DNA of 64,000 nt from Trichomonas vaginalis G3. Its lineage: Eukaryota; Parabasalia; Trichomonadida; Trichomonadidae. The DNA lies in the NCBI RefSeq assembly GCF_026262505.1, contig NC_067205.1, positions 10,106,001 to 10,170,000 of the forward strand, given 5' to 3'. Shown piece after piece: positions 1 to 9,296 of the stretch; the stretch's first letter is position 1; each line of letters begins with the position of its first letter. A program made the position numbers and the translations under genes. The notes beneath the pieces were generated by a model that searched no databases, was not told the origin of the DNA, and saw only the letters and a program-made list of their open reading frames with translations.

Positions 1-372
1 CTTTATATGATAATACAATCATTATAGATGATTCTTTATATGATAATACAATCATTATAGATGATTCTTTATATGATAATACAATCATTATAGATGATTC
101 TTTATATGATAATACAATCATTATAGATGATTCTTTATATGATAATACAATCATTATAGATGATTCTTTATATGATAACACAATCATTATAGATGATTCT
201 TTATATAATAATATAATCATTATAGATGATTCTTTATATAATAATATAATCATTATAGATGATTCTTTATATGATAATACAATCATTATAGATGATTCTT
301 TATATGATAACACAATCATTATAGATGATTCTTTATATGATAATACAATCATTATAGATGATTCTTTATATG
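1..372. repeat. 33-bp tandem repeat, about 11.3 copies
   Basis: The unit starts CTTTATATGATAATACAATC and recurs every 33 bases from base 1 to 372. The array continues beyond the left edge. Copies differ only at a few positions (GATAATAC, GATAACAC or AATAATATAA), so the expansion is recent or homogenised. The period is a multiple of three and the array sits inside an open frame. Confidence 0.95.
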
Positions 373-443
373 AATTGATAAAGAATAATACATTCAAGAC
401 TTCAGAATTGCCAAATCTCGTACATTTCATTTGTTCTATTTGA
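1..443 (+). CDS. 3' end of a gene encoding an 11-residue repeat protein (partial)
   Basis: An open frame enters from the left edge (codons begin at base 3) and ends at a TGA at 441-443. The first about 120 codons are eleven copies of an 11-residue unit, LYDNTIIIDDS, with a few Asn/Ile variants. A non-repetitive tail of about 25 residues follows, ending in HFICSI. The repeat unit is 33 bp, so every copy stays in frame, which supports translation. The start and any N-terminal domain lie outside the window. I do not recognise the family; acidic low-complexity tails of this kind could belong to a trichomonad surface or ankyrin protein, but nothing visible proves it. Confidence 0.5.
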   Translation, partial: LYDNTIIIDDSLYDNTIIIDDSLYDNTIIIDDSLYDNTIIIDDSLYDNTIIIDDSLYDNTIIIDDSLYNNIIIIDDSLYNNIIIIDDSLYDNTIIIDDSLYDNTIIIDDSLYDNTIIIDDSLYELIKNNTFKTSELPNLVHFICSI

Positions 444-827
444 ATATACTTGTGTATATAGATGTGATGCTTTAAATACGGAATTTCAATACTAATTTAT
501 CTCCAATTTTTGAATTTTGAAATTTCAAATTATTGAATACCGATTTTTTGGTAAAAATATACTTTTTGAACATTTCTATATGAAAACAAGAGTTTTCTAT
601 CAAAAGAACTAGTTTGATTTTATTTTCGAATTTTCTTCTTATTTTTTCAAGTAAACGAGAAAAATAAACAATAAGATATATTTACTTTGATTTTTTAAAT
701 ACTTATATGATGATAATTTAAGCTGGTTTTCAACAGATAATCACTTAGAGCTGTTTGAAATACCCCATCATTATTGAAAATTTAAGGTTAAATAAAATCT
801 GAGTGCACGTTTGAAAATTCAAAAAAT
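444..827. other. AT-rich intergenic stretch
   Basis: No open frame, repeat or RNA gene is visible. It holds the 3' flank of the repeat gene and the 5' flank of the coiled-coil gene at 828. Confidence 0.6.
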
Positions 828-1502
828 ATGAAAAGTGATTTAGTCAATTCATGGCTTGAAGAAGATTATAGGGAGAACGAAAACCTAATAAGCATGAAGG
901 CTATATCAATTAGTATTCCTGAATCACCTCATATTAACAAAATTCTTATCCCAGAGTTTGAAATTGGAGGAAAAACTAAAGCAGGCAAAAGATTGAATTC
1001 TATACCTAAGCCTACCATTCCACAAGATCAAATAAATCAACTTATACACCTTAAATCAGAAAATGAACAACTCTTGTCTCAAATCAAAGAAATATCCAAG
1101 AAAATCGACAAAATGATTCCCAAGAACAACGAACTCAAAGATGCAATATACAATACAAAGAAAAATCTGAAAAGTATTCTTAATGATACAGATGAAAAAG
1201 AAAAATTGCATTTAATTAAGATAGAGAATGAGCGTAAACTTGAAGCTCAAGCACAAAAGGAAAAAGATAGAAGCAAAAGCGCACAAAATGCAATCTTTGA
1301 AAAAATGATCAAATTAAAAGCAGAATCAGAACGACTCACACAGCAAGAGATTGCACTTGAAGAAGAAGCTAAAAAATTCAAGAAGGTAAAAACAGAGGAA
1401 CGCGCTATGTTAAAGCGAAAAATACAACTTGCAAAACGTTTAAACGATGTTTTAACTCAGAAACGATCTGAAATTGAGAAATCAATGATAACTGCCCATT
1501 GA
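828..1502 (+). CDS. Coiled-coil protein, function unknown
   Basis: This 224-residue frame has an ATG start and a TGA stop. Residues 1-70 are mixed, with a Pro/Ile-rich stretch (SISIPESPHINKILIPEF). From about residue 70 to the end the protein is almost continuous charged heptad sequence rich in Lys, Glu, Ile and Leu, as expected of a long parallel coiled coil. There is no signal peptide or membrane segment. Such proteins in trichomonads are usually cytoskeletal or scaffold components, but no named family is recognisable. The gene stands alone between the repeat gene and a transposon-rich gap. Confidence 0.7.
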   Translation: MKSDLVNSWLEEDYRENENLISMKAISISIPESPHINKILIPEFEIGGKTKAGKRLNSIPKPTIPQDQINQLIHLKSENEQLLSQIKEISKKIDKMIPKNNELKDAIYNTKKNLKSILNDTDEKEKLHLIKIENERKLEAQAQKEKDRSKSAQNAIFEKMIKLKAESERLTQQEIALEEEAKKFKKVKTEERAMLKRKIQLAKRLNDVLTQKRSEIEKSMITAH

Positions 1503-1864
1503 TATATTGTTACTTTGTTCTCGATATTTTTTGTTATTAATTTATTGTTTGTATGAATATAAAGGATCAACCTGAAACTACCCCTCACTTTTTTATGAGC
1601 TTTTGACAATTTATATGATTTATTTTAGAAAATAAAATCGAAAAAAGTTTTCATATGAGCACTGTCAAGCGAAAATTGATGCAAATCAATTATATTCGTG
1701 TAGGAATGAATATCCTTAGGATTTACAATCTTCATTTTGAAGATGTTCTAATTCTAAATACTTTTTCTTAGTATATTGTCTCTCTAAATCAATTTTTACT
1801 ATTGAATGGTTTTGAAACAACAAAAGATCTTATTGCCTAGTTTTGAAGATTTAAATTATTTTTC

Positions 1865-1912
1865 CGGACTTTTCAGAGAATTGAGCGCAAGCTCAATTCT
1901 CTGAAAAGTCCG
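1865..1912. repeat. Perfect 22-bp hairpin with GCAA loop
   Basis: The arms at 1865-1886 and 1891-1912 are exact reverse complements, beginning CGGACTTTTCAGAG, around a four-base GCAA loop (a GNRA-type loop if transcribed). It is not next to a gene end, so a simple terminator role is unlikely. Confidence 0.9.
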
Positions 1913-1949
1913 AAGAAATATGAAAATCTGTCATAGCTTTCAATGATTA

Positions 1950-1980
1950 GCTCGATTTTAACGGAACCTTAAAATCGAGC
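1950..1980. repeat. Perfect 11-bp hairpin
   Basis: The arms GCTCGATTTTA and TAAAATCGAGC flank a 9-base loop. The right arm ends exactly where the target duplication of the neighbouring transposon begins (1981), so the element inserted at the base of this hairpin. Confidence 0.85.
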
Positions 1981-1990
1981 ATTGAAAAGT

Positions 1991-3104
1991 AGGGTTGTTA
2001 AAAATATCAAAAATTAGCGTTTTGAAGACACCATGGTGTCTTATAATTTTCCCTTCCTTATTGGCGTGTAGAAATAAATGCGCCAATAGATTGAAGAAGA
2101 AGAATTGTTTTTCTCTTAATGAACTTTAATCCTTTTGATATAAGAATATTAAAAACATTAATATAATTTCGATTTCGGAAATTAAATTTCCAAATTTTTT
2201 GTCGATTTCGGAAATAACAGGATCCCGCATCCAACACGCAACAACAAAACACAAAACACACTTTTTGGTTCTTTCATCGTTTTAATCGTAATTTATGTAA
2301 TACATGATTTGAATAAATTTTACAAAAATAGAACCTATATTATATTCTTTTCAAAGATTCTTGCAAATCATCAAAAATAATTGTATTTTAAAAAACGATC
2401 AAATTATCCTTTCATTATTTTAAACTTAAATTAGTTTTTATGATTGACTAAAGCAATCATATTTATTCATCATTAAATAAACAAAAAAATAATATTTGAG
2501 AGTTATTTCAAAAAAAAACACATTGAATTTATTAATTTGTCTCAATTTCAGTATTATAAATTTTTATAATTTCAATATTTTGAAATACACTTTTTAATAT
2601 TTCAATATTTATGATATTTCAATGTATTAAGTGGTCTCAAATTGAGCTTCTCAAATATAAGTTGGCCTATTCAAATAATAAAATTAAATAATATTTAAAA
2701 TAATAAATAAAAGTGATTGAAGTCATAGCAAAACGGCTGTTTCAGTCATTAATTCTTAAAAATAAAAAGGGTAAAAACTAAATAAAATGGGTAAAATTCA
2801 ATAGTGTCTGTGCTATCGTTCAATTTGAAGGTGTCTTTTGAAACCGCAAGACACATTGAATTTTTGAATAGTGTATTATGGTTTGACAGACACCAATGAA
2901 AAAAATAAAATGATATTTATTTTAAATATATAAGATCCTTATATAAAATATAAATATTTTATCATTTTATTTTCTTGTTTTAGAAATGTTTTTTATTGAA
3001 AAATCAATAAAACGAACTCCAAAATAAAATTATTGATTTAAAGACACTATGATGACACCAGGCAAATCTTCCAAGACACCTATCGTCGGGAATCTAACAA
3101 CCCT
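1991..3104. mobile_element. Non-autonomous DNA transposon with 10-bp target duplication (MULE-like)
   Basis: Both ends carry the inverted sequence AGGGTTGTTA (1991-2000, and its complement at 3095-3104). The ends are flanked by an exact 10-bp direct repeat, ATTGAAAAGT, at 1981-1990 and 3105-3114. A 9-11 bp target duplication is characteristic of Mutator-like elements, so that superfamily is suggested. The terminal repeats diverge after about 10 bp, although both ends carry several AGACACC/GGTGTCT motifs, including the palindrome at 2025-2042. No transposase is encoded, so it would depend on one supplied elsewhere. Confidence 0.7.
2025..2042. repeat. 18-bp perfect palindrome AAGACACCATGGTGTCTT
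   Basis: It lies near the left end of the 1.1-kb element. Related half-sites (AGACAC or GTGTCT) recur around 2830, 2846, 2888, 3041 and 3073, chiefly toward the right end. They could be sub-terminal transposase-binding sites; this is inference. Confidence 0.7.
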
Positions 3105-3192
3105 ATTGAAAAGTCTAGACAGACTTTTTTTTTCAAAATTGATGGCTATTTTATTTCAATTGTCATAATTGCGCTTAATTTACAGATATTGA

Positions 3193-4362
3193 ATGAAAAG
3201 GAAATATAATCCTGACCTAGCCTTTGAGTTTATTTTAGACGATGATTATGACTGTTTATCCGAAATGGAGCTGACTTCAATACATGAATTTGATTATTGC
3301 AATCGTAAAAGGCACCACCTTCTTCAATTTATGTGTGCAGCTTTTAATGCATTCGATTGTTTCATATATCTAACTCAAGAACTTTTCGATTTTGATGAAA
3401 CAGATGATAAAGGAAAGCGTCCAATTCATTATGCTGCAGAATACGGTGCAACAGAGGTTTTTTCTTATATCATGAATATATATAAGCGTAAAGGCATGCT
3501 TAAAAAATTTTTTGAAGAACTAAAACTGAAAAACAAAATAGAAAGTAATGTTCTGTATTTGGCAGCCAATAGTGGTGTTCACGACATTTACAAGATCTTA
3601 TCAGATTATGGATTTGATTTCTCATTTTTGGGAGAAGATGATTATCAAAAATTATTATCTGAAATCTGTAAATCACTTAGTAATAATCCAATTAATGACC
3701 AAAATGTCATTATTTTCTTCCTTAACCTAGCTGGAAATATTAAAGAAGGAAACTCTTCTAGAACTGCTCTTATGATGGCAATTATCCAAATGCTTGATGC
3801 AGAAATTATTTTAAAGCTGACAAACCACATTGATATCAATCTTAAGGACGATATAGGTAATACAGCCTTTGATTATGCCTGTTTTTATAAAAATGTTGAA
3901 GCTGCAAAGATTCTCATCGAGAAAGATATAGAAGCAAGTTTTGAACAAAAGGGATTCTGGAATATTTGCAGGCTTCAAGATCCTAATGTTGCACGTGTTG
4001 CATTTCGAAAATATGCTAAATTGATGAAGCCAAATTTCTATGAATTTGTCAATAAATCATTTCCTATTACAGAGCTAACTTCCATCAGCAATGAAGATAC
4101 TCTCATTGGAATACTCGGTTTACTTTTAGATTATGGATATGATCCAAACGCTAAGGAAGATGCGCGTTGTCCAACAATCTTTGAATGTATTCTCACTAGT
4201 TACTTTCCTAATAAGGTTAAAACTCTAGAATTTCTTCTTGAAAAAAAGATAGATATCGATCACCCATTCCACGTGAACCCCGGAGACACACCACGTAGTT
4301 ACCTCAAGAAGATAGTTAACCCAGACATCGTTAAATTGAGAAAAAAGTATGAAATTAACTAA
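3193..4362 (+). CDS. Ankyrin-repeat protein (paralogue 1 of a tandem pair)
   Basis: This 389-residue protein starts at ATG 3193. Ankyrin-like helical repeats are clear around residues 70-110 (KGKRPIHYAAEYGATEVF), 115-150 (NVLYLAANSGVHDIYKIL) and 185-245 (NTAFDYACFYKNVEAAKILI). The C-terminal third has weaker repeats ending at DTPRSYLKK. It aligns end to end, with equal length, to the next gene (4779-5948), so the pair arose by tandem duplication. There is no signal peptide or membrane segment; a cytoplasmic protein-binding role is the family expectation. Codons are markedly more A/T-ending than in the partner, suggesting lower expression or relaxed selection. Confidence 0.85.
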   Translation: MKRKYNPDLAFEFILDDDYDCLSEMELTSIHEFDYCNRKRHHLLQFMCAAFNAFDCFIYLTQELFDFDETDDKGKRPIHYAAEYGATEVFSYIMNIYKRKGMLKKFFEELKLKNKIESNVLYLAANSGVHDIYKILSDYGFDFSFLGEDDYQKLLSEICKSLSNNPINDQNVIIFFLNLAGNIKEGNSSRTALMMAIIQMLDAEIILKLTNHIDINLKDDIGNTAFDYACFYKNVEAAKILIEKDIEASFEQKGFWNICRLQDPNVARVAFRKYAKLMKPNFYEFVNKSFPITELTSISNEDTLIGILGLLLDYGYDPNAKEDARCPTIFECILTSYFPNKVKTLEFLLEKKIDIDHPFHVNPGDTPRSYLKKIVNPDIVKLRKKYEIN

Positions 4363-4778
4363 ATATTAATTTATTTCTTTTTTTTTTATAATAAATATCA
4401 TCAAAAGTAGAAACTTTGTCAGAAGTATTTGAGCTTAGATATATATCTCAGATTCTTCAATTAAATTCGATGAACAGAAATAAAATTCATATTTTTCAAT
4501 TGCTTGGTGTTTTAATCAAAGGTTCTGAAGATATCAAACACTCATACAGATCAAGAAATTCCAGATTTTAAAAACCCTAACATCATGGAATTTTGTAATT
4601 ACGACATTATTGAATAGTTTACATGGAAAAATTAATCGGAAAAAAATCCATGATTTTTATCTGAAATATGTATTACTATGTATAATGATTTTAAATTCAT
4701 CATTAAATTCATAGGAAATTTTCTGATTTGGCATAATTTTCCTTTTGCGGTTATAATTTTTCACTCATTTATTAAAAA
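4363..4778. other. Intergenic gap between the ankyrin paralogues
   Basis: It starts with a T-run after the upstream stop. Apart from the initiator-like TCA motifs at 4761-4769, nothing is recognised. Confidence 0.5.
4765..4769 (+). promoter_or_regulatory. Initiator-like element TCATT
   Basis: TCACTCATTT precedes the ATG at 4779 by about ten bases. It fits the trichomonad initiator pattern TCA followed by a pyrimidine and T/A, which normally lies just upstream of the start codon. Confidence 0.5.
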
Positions 4779-5948
4779 ATGAGTAAAGATACTGAAGCTC
4801 AAATACTTAAATGCATTGAAAACGATGACTATAGAGGATTGATGCAGCTGAAGGTTAAATCGGGCCTCACAGTCACTTACAGAGTTACCGATAAAAATGA
4901 AACTTCTTCTCTTCAGTTTGCATGTGCTGTTCACAACGCCTTCGAGTGCTTTGTTTATCTTACACAAAAGCTCTATGATTTTGATGCTAAAGACTCAAAG
5001 GGACTTAGGCCAATTCATTCTGCAGCTGAATACGGCGCAACAGAAGTTTTCTCTTACATCTTAAATATTTACAAGCGTAAGGGCATGCTCAATTCATTTT
5101 TCGAACAAGAAAAGCATAAGGGAGAATATACATCAAAAGTTCTTTACAAAGCAGCTTCCCGCGGCATTCTTGACATTTACAAGGTTTACTCTGATTACGG
5201 TTTTGACTTTGCCTACTTAGCCCAAGAAAATAAGTCATTATTGCACGAAATTTGTAAGAAACTTAGTTCCAACCCTCAGAACGATCCAGATACCATCATT
5301 TTCTTCCTTAAACAAATCGAGAGCTTCGAAAATCTCGCGTCTAATGAAAAGACAGCTTTAATGACCGCAGTTATCCATGCTCTTGATGAAAAGGTTGTTT
5401 CCATTCTTGTCAAGCACATTAATGTCAATGCTGTTGACAGTGATAATAGAACTGCCTTTGAATACGCTTGTTTCCACAATAATCTTGCTGCTGCCAAAAT
5501 CCTCATCCAGAAAGACATTTCAGCCAGTTTCGATACGAAAGGTTTCATGAGCATCTGCAAACTTCGCGATCCATACGTCGGAAAGATCGCTTTCGAAAGA
5601 TATGGCGAAAAAATGAAAGGACAATTCTACACAGAAGTAGACGGTTCATATCCAATTAAAGAAGCTCTCAACGAAGATAAAACAGACAAGCTTATCGAAT
5701 TCCTCAAAATCCTTTTGGAAAATGACTACGACCCAGATGCAAGATCACACCCAACATGTCCAACAATGTTCGAAGCAATCCTCGCTTCTCCTTTCCCAAG
5801 ACCTGAACTCATCGAATTCCTCCTCAAAAATAACGTTAGGCTCGACACTCCATTCCATGGTAAACCTGGCGGCTGTCCAAAGGACTACCTCAGGAAATCT
5901 TACAATCCTTCCATTGTCGCAATAAGGAATAAGCATCAGATTAAGTAA
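4779..5948 (+). CDS. Ankyrin-repeat protein (paralogue 2 of a tandem pair)
   Basis: This 389-residue protein has the same length and layout as its upstream neighbour. Shared blocks include RPIH-AAEYGATEVFSY, NIYKRKGML and SDYGFDF. Ankyrin repeats cover roughly residues 45-270, followed by a divergent tail with a GGCPKDYLRK motif. Codon use is much richer in C-ending codons than in paralogue 1, as in well-expressed trichomonad genes, and it has a better initiator (TCATT at 4765). A cytoplasmic scaffold role is likely from the family; no catalytic domain is visible. This copy is probably the actively used member of the pair. Confidence 0.88.
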   Translation: MSKDTEAQILKCIENDDYRGLMQLKVKSGLTVTYRVTDKNETSSLQFACAVHNAFECFVYLTQKLYDFDAKDSKGLRPIHSAAEYGATEVFSYILNIYKRKGMLNSFFEQEKHKGEYTSKVLYKAASRGILDIYKVYSDYGFDFAYLAQENKSLLHEICKKLSSNPQNDPDTIIFFLKQIESFENLASNEKTALMTAVIHALDEKVVSILVKHINVNAVDSDNRTAFEYACFHNNLAAAKILIQKDISASFDTKGFMSICKLRDPYVGKIAFERYGEKMKGQFYTEVDGSYPIKEALNEDKTDKLIEFLKILLENDYDPDARSHPTCPTMFEAILASPFPRPELIEFLLKNNVRLDTPFHGKPGGCPKDYLRKSYNPSIVAIRNKHQIK

Positions 5949-5959
5949 AATTTTTAATT

Positions 5960-7432
5960 TTATTTATTTACTTTTTTTTCATGTGTTGCAATATGAAGAG
6001 TGGTTTCACCAAAAATACCTTTTTCATTGATATTTATATCATTTGAAATAAGAAGCTCGGCTGTTTCTTTTCCATTATTACATGCTACAATATGAAGAGC
6101 TGTTTCTTCATTGTTACATTTTTCATTGATATTTATATCATTTGAAATAAGAAGCTCGGCTGTTTCTTTTCCATTATTACATGCTACAATATGAAGAGCT
6201 GTTTCTTCATTGTTACATTTTTCATTGATATTTATATCATTTGAAATAAGAAGCTCGGCTGTTTCTTTTCCATTATTACATGCTACAATATGAAGAGCTG
6301 TTTCTTCATTGTTACATTTTTCATTGATATTTATATCATTTGAAATAAGAAGCTCGGCTGTTTCTTTTCCATTATTACATGCTACAATATGAAGAGCTGT
6401 TTCTTCATTGTTACATTTTTCATTGATATTTATATCATTTGAAATAAGAAGCTCGGCTGTTTCTTTTCCATTATTACATGCTACAATATGAAGAGCTGTT
6501 TCTTCATTGTTACATTTTTCATTGATATTTATATCATTTGAAATAAGAAGCTCGGCTGTTTCTTTTCCATTATTACATGCTACAATATGAAGAGCTGTTT
6601 CTTCATTGTTACATTTTTCATTGATATTTATATCATTTGAAATAAGAAGCTCGGCTGTTTCTTTTCCATTATTACATGCTACAATATGAAGAGCTGTTTC
6701 TTCATTGTTACATTTTTCATTGATATTTATATCATTTGAAATAAGAAGCTCGGCTGTTTCTTTTCCATTATTACATGCTACAATATGAAGAGTGGTTTCT
6801 TCATTGTTACATTTTTCATTGATATTTATATCATTTGAAATAAGAAGCTCGGCTGTTTCTTTTCCATTATTACATGCTACAATATGAAGAGCTGTTTCTT
6901 CATTGTTACATTTTTCATTGATATTTATATCATTTGAAATAAGAAGCTCGGCTGTTTCTTTTCCATTATTACATGCTACAATATGAAGAGTGGTTTCTTC
7001 ATTGTTACATTTTTCATTGATATTTATATCATTTGAAATAAGAAGCTCGGCTGTTTCTTTTCCATTATTACATGCTACAATATGAAGAGTGGTTTCTTCA
7101 TTGTTACATTTTTCATTGATATTTATATCATTTGAAATAAGAAGCTCGGCTGTTTCTTTTCCATTATTACATGCTACAATATGAAGAGCTGTTTCTTCAT
7201 TGTTACATTTTTCATTGATATTTATATCATTTGAAATAAGAAGCTCGGCTGTTTCTTTTCCATTATTACATGCTACAATATGAAGAGTGGTTTCTTCATT
7301 GTTACATTTTTCATTGATATTTGCACTATGTAAAAGGAAAAATTCACAAATGGATCGTATATTAAACATTAGTGAATATTCAAAACATTTGTTACATATC
7401 ATTAGTTTGATCGAAATAAACTTAAAATGCAT
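5960..7432 (-). CDS. Ankyrin protein made of 13 near-identical 33-residue repeats
   Basis: An ATG at 7432 opens a 490-residue frame. After about 40 residues (SLMFNIRSICEFFLLHSAN) come thirteen ankyrin repeats of the form NINEKCNNEET-A/T-LHIVACNNGKE, then one divergent repeat (GIFGETTLHIATHEKK) and the stop. The segment before the repeats resembles the middle of longer trichomonad ankyrin proteins, so the 5' part may be lost and the start is uncertain. The repeats are almost identical in DNA, so copy number is likely polymorphic. Its stop lies 12 bases from the stop of the facing gene 4779-5948. A protein-interaction role is expected from the family; the partner is unknown. Confidence 0.75.
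   Translation of the reverse strand: MHFKFISIKLMICNKCFEYSLMFNIRSICEFFLLHSANINEKCNNEETTLHIVACNNGKETAELLISNDININEKCNNEETALHIVACNNGKETAELLISNDININEKCNNEETTLHIVACNNGKETAELLISNDININEKCNNEETTLHIVACNNGKETAELLISNDININEKCNNEETALHIVACNNGKETAELLISNDININEKCNNEETTLHIVACNNGKETAELLISNDININEKCNNEETALHIVACNNGKETAELLISNDININEKCNNEETALHIVACNNGKETAELLISNDININEKCNNEETALHIVACNNGKETAELLISNDININEKCNNEETALHIVACNNGKETAELLISNDININEKCNNEETALHIVACNNGKETAELLISNDININEKCNNEETALHIVACNNGKETAELLISNDININEKCNNEETALHIVACNNGKETAELLISNDININEKGIFGETTLHIATHEKKVNK
6025..7311 (-). repeat. 99-bp tandem repeat, 13 units, coding for ankyrin repeats
   Basis: Exact 99-base spacing runs from 6025 to 7312. Units differ essentially only at one spot, where the coding strand reads ACAGCT (Thr-Ala) or ACCACT (Thr-Thr). 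In protein order the variants are T A T T A T A A A A A A A. The uniformity implies recent unequal crossing-over or gene conversion. Confidence 0.95.
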
Positions 7433-7705
7433 AAATAATACAATACTCAGTACACATATCTAAATTGACCTCAAAATCAATGTTGTGTGAAATAATTGCA
7501 TATTCCATCCATTCTTTTTCTAGTGTTTGATATTTCAAACATTCTCACATAAATTAAACAAGATACTTCAAGGAAGTCAATAGAACACGGCAAGAATTCT
7601 AATCCTTATGTTCATCAGCTTTGCAAAAAAATTAAAAATTTAAATGTCGACAGAAAAGATAAAGAGATACAAAGATTTTTAATGATATGATAGCAAATAC
7701 TGCTG

Positions 7706-9160
7706 TTAAGTTGCCTTGAAAATTGAGATCATTTCAAAGATTGTCAAAATTCCGGCAAAAACAAAGAGATAAATATTTAAATTACAAATATTGTTGTTGA
7801 AACTGAAATGAGTAACTGAACTTTTCTTTTTTACAAGTTGCTGTAAGTAATGATGAGTTGAAAAAATCAATGGAGGGGAAACAACAGAGAGCATTGATGC
7901 AATACGTACATAATTTGAGTTATTTTGTGTAAATAATGTACAAAATATCAATGGAGGAAAACACATCATTGCTTTTTGCCTAATTAAAGTAATATTTTCA
8001 TATAAAGCAACAGGAATAATCAAAACAAGTAGAAATCCAACAATGTTGATAAATGGCACACAAAATATCATTTCTAAGATAGAAAAACTTTTCCAAATTG
8101 GAGAAAAAGTAAAAGGTGATCTTAATGCTCTCAAAACAGGGACAATCGCCGGAATTATAAATTTCTTGCGTTGTGGAGCATAAATTAGCGATAAAAAGAC
8201 ACATATTGATATCATAGAATTTGGAATTAAGATTCCAACGAGAATTGCGATGTTAATTATTTCATCTCTGGAAGTATCAGAAGATGCACCAAATGTAATG
8301 GCAAAAATTGCCATTGGAATCGAGATGCTGATTTCACTTGAAAAAAGAAACATAAATGGTATAATTGGGAGCGAGACTCTATCGACATTTGCTTCTATTG
8401 CTTCTAATCTATCCTCAAATTTAGAATCAAATAGAATTTTTGCTAAAATTATTGAAAAATTAAAAAAATAAAACAAACACTCAATTAGCCGTGTTTTTCC
8501 GAATGAAAAGAATGTATATGCCGCAACTACTGTTGATATAGCGTTCAAAAATTGTATTATAAGCATAGCAGATTCATATGAAATACCTAAACTATATAGA
8601 ACTGCATTATACATAAAAGATGCACCAGAATTGTAATGAGATTTTGTTTCATCATCTGGTTCACTGAAATAAAGTAATTTTTTTCTATTTGAATTTATTC
8701 CTTCGCAAATGGAATGCACAAAAGACTTTTCGTTTGGGACTAACAATAGTTTGTTTGAGAAATCAGTGATTCTTGTCGAAGGAAGCATTTTCTTGAATGT
8801 CAATAATATAGATAGAGAAATAACAAAAATTATGAAGTGTAAATCTGGTAGCCTTTCATTATAAATCTGCATTGGTTGACGTGATAGCCCAAAAAATGTG
8901 CGATATATTTTCTTGCGAAGAATAAATGAAATTATGCACTGAATTAATAGAAAAATGTAAATATGATAATGCGAAAGCGTAAAGAAGTATGTGTATATGA
9001 ATATGAATGCGCTGGTTACTGCATTTCCGATCAACCAACTTATAGAGAAATGAATATAAAAGGAAAAAACTGATTTTTTGACAAAGGCCAAAATCCAGTA
9101 GCCCAGATTGATCGTTGAAACAACAAAAACAAGTCCGAGCAAACTGGAGATGATGATCAA
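7706..9160 (-). CDS. Polytopic membrane protein, function unknown
   Basis: About 484 residues with roughly ten to twelve hydrophobic segments, for example near residues 1-25, 35-60, 65-85, 115-130, 190-215, 235-255, 280-330 and 360-400, and a last one near the C-terminus. Large hydrophilic loops lie near residues 85-110 and 145-180. No ATG is available at the 5' end: the frame is open back to 9211, and 9160 is only a TTG, so the true start may be in an upstream exon or lost. The loop-rich layout recalls membrane glycosyltransferases or uncharacterised transporters, but no diagnostic motif is visible. The N-terminus should be treated as unresolved. Confidence 0.55.
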   Translation of the reverse strand: MIIISSLLGLVFVVSTINLGYWILAFVKKSVFSFYIHFSISWLIGNAVTSAFIFIYTYFFTLSHYHIYIFLLIQCIISFILRKKIYRTFFGLSRQPMQIYNERLPDLHFIIFVISLSILLTFKKMLPSTRITDFSNKLLLVPNEKSFVHSICEGINSNRKKLLYFSEPDDETKSHYNSGASFMYNAVLYSLGISYESAMLIIQFLNAISTVVAAYTFFSFGKTRLIECLFYFFNFSIILAKILFDSKFEDRLEAIEANVDRVSLPIIPFMFLFSSEISISIPMAIFAITFGASSDTSRDEIINIAILVGILIPNSMISICVFLSLIYAPQRKKFIIPAIVPVLRALRSPFTFSPIWKSFSILEMIFCVPFINIVGFLLVLIIPVALYENITLIRQKAMMCFPPLIFCTLFTQNNSNYVRIASMLSVVSPPLIFSTHHYLQQLVKKKSSVTHFSFNNNICNLNIYLFVFAGILTIFEMISIFKAT

Positions 9161-9296
9161 TGTCTTGGCCTTGAAAATAAATAAAGAAAACCTATAAAAT
9201 ATTGCAATAAGTTAAACAAAAATATCTATATTTATAAAATTTATAATAGGAATCTAAAAGTAAATTAACATATAAAAAAAATAAACCAACAGTAAT

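Larger units (their letters stand above)
1503..3192. other. Gene-free gap with hairpins and a DNA transposon
   Basis: No convincing coding frame is seen. The gap holds two perfect inverted repeats (1865-1912 and 1950-1980) and, immediately after the second, a 1.1-kb transposon-like insertion (1991-3104). Confidence 0.7.

Noticed and set aside
1-372. Possible CRISPR array
   Set aside because: The 33-bp units are contiguous, with no unique spacers, and stay in one reading frame; it is a coding tandem repeat.
2058-2261. 67-codon leftward frame
   Set aside because: It lies inside the non-autonomous transposon, with low-complexity Phe/Ile/Asn composition and no family.
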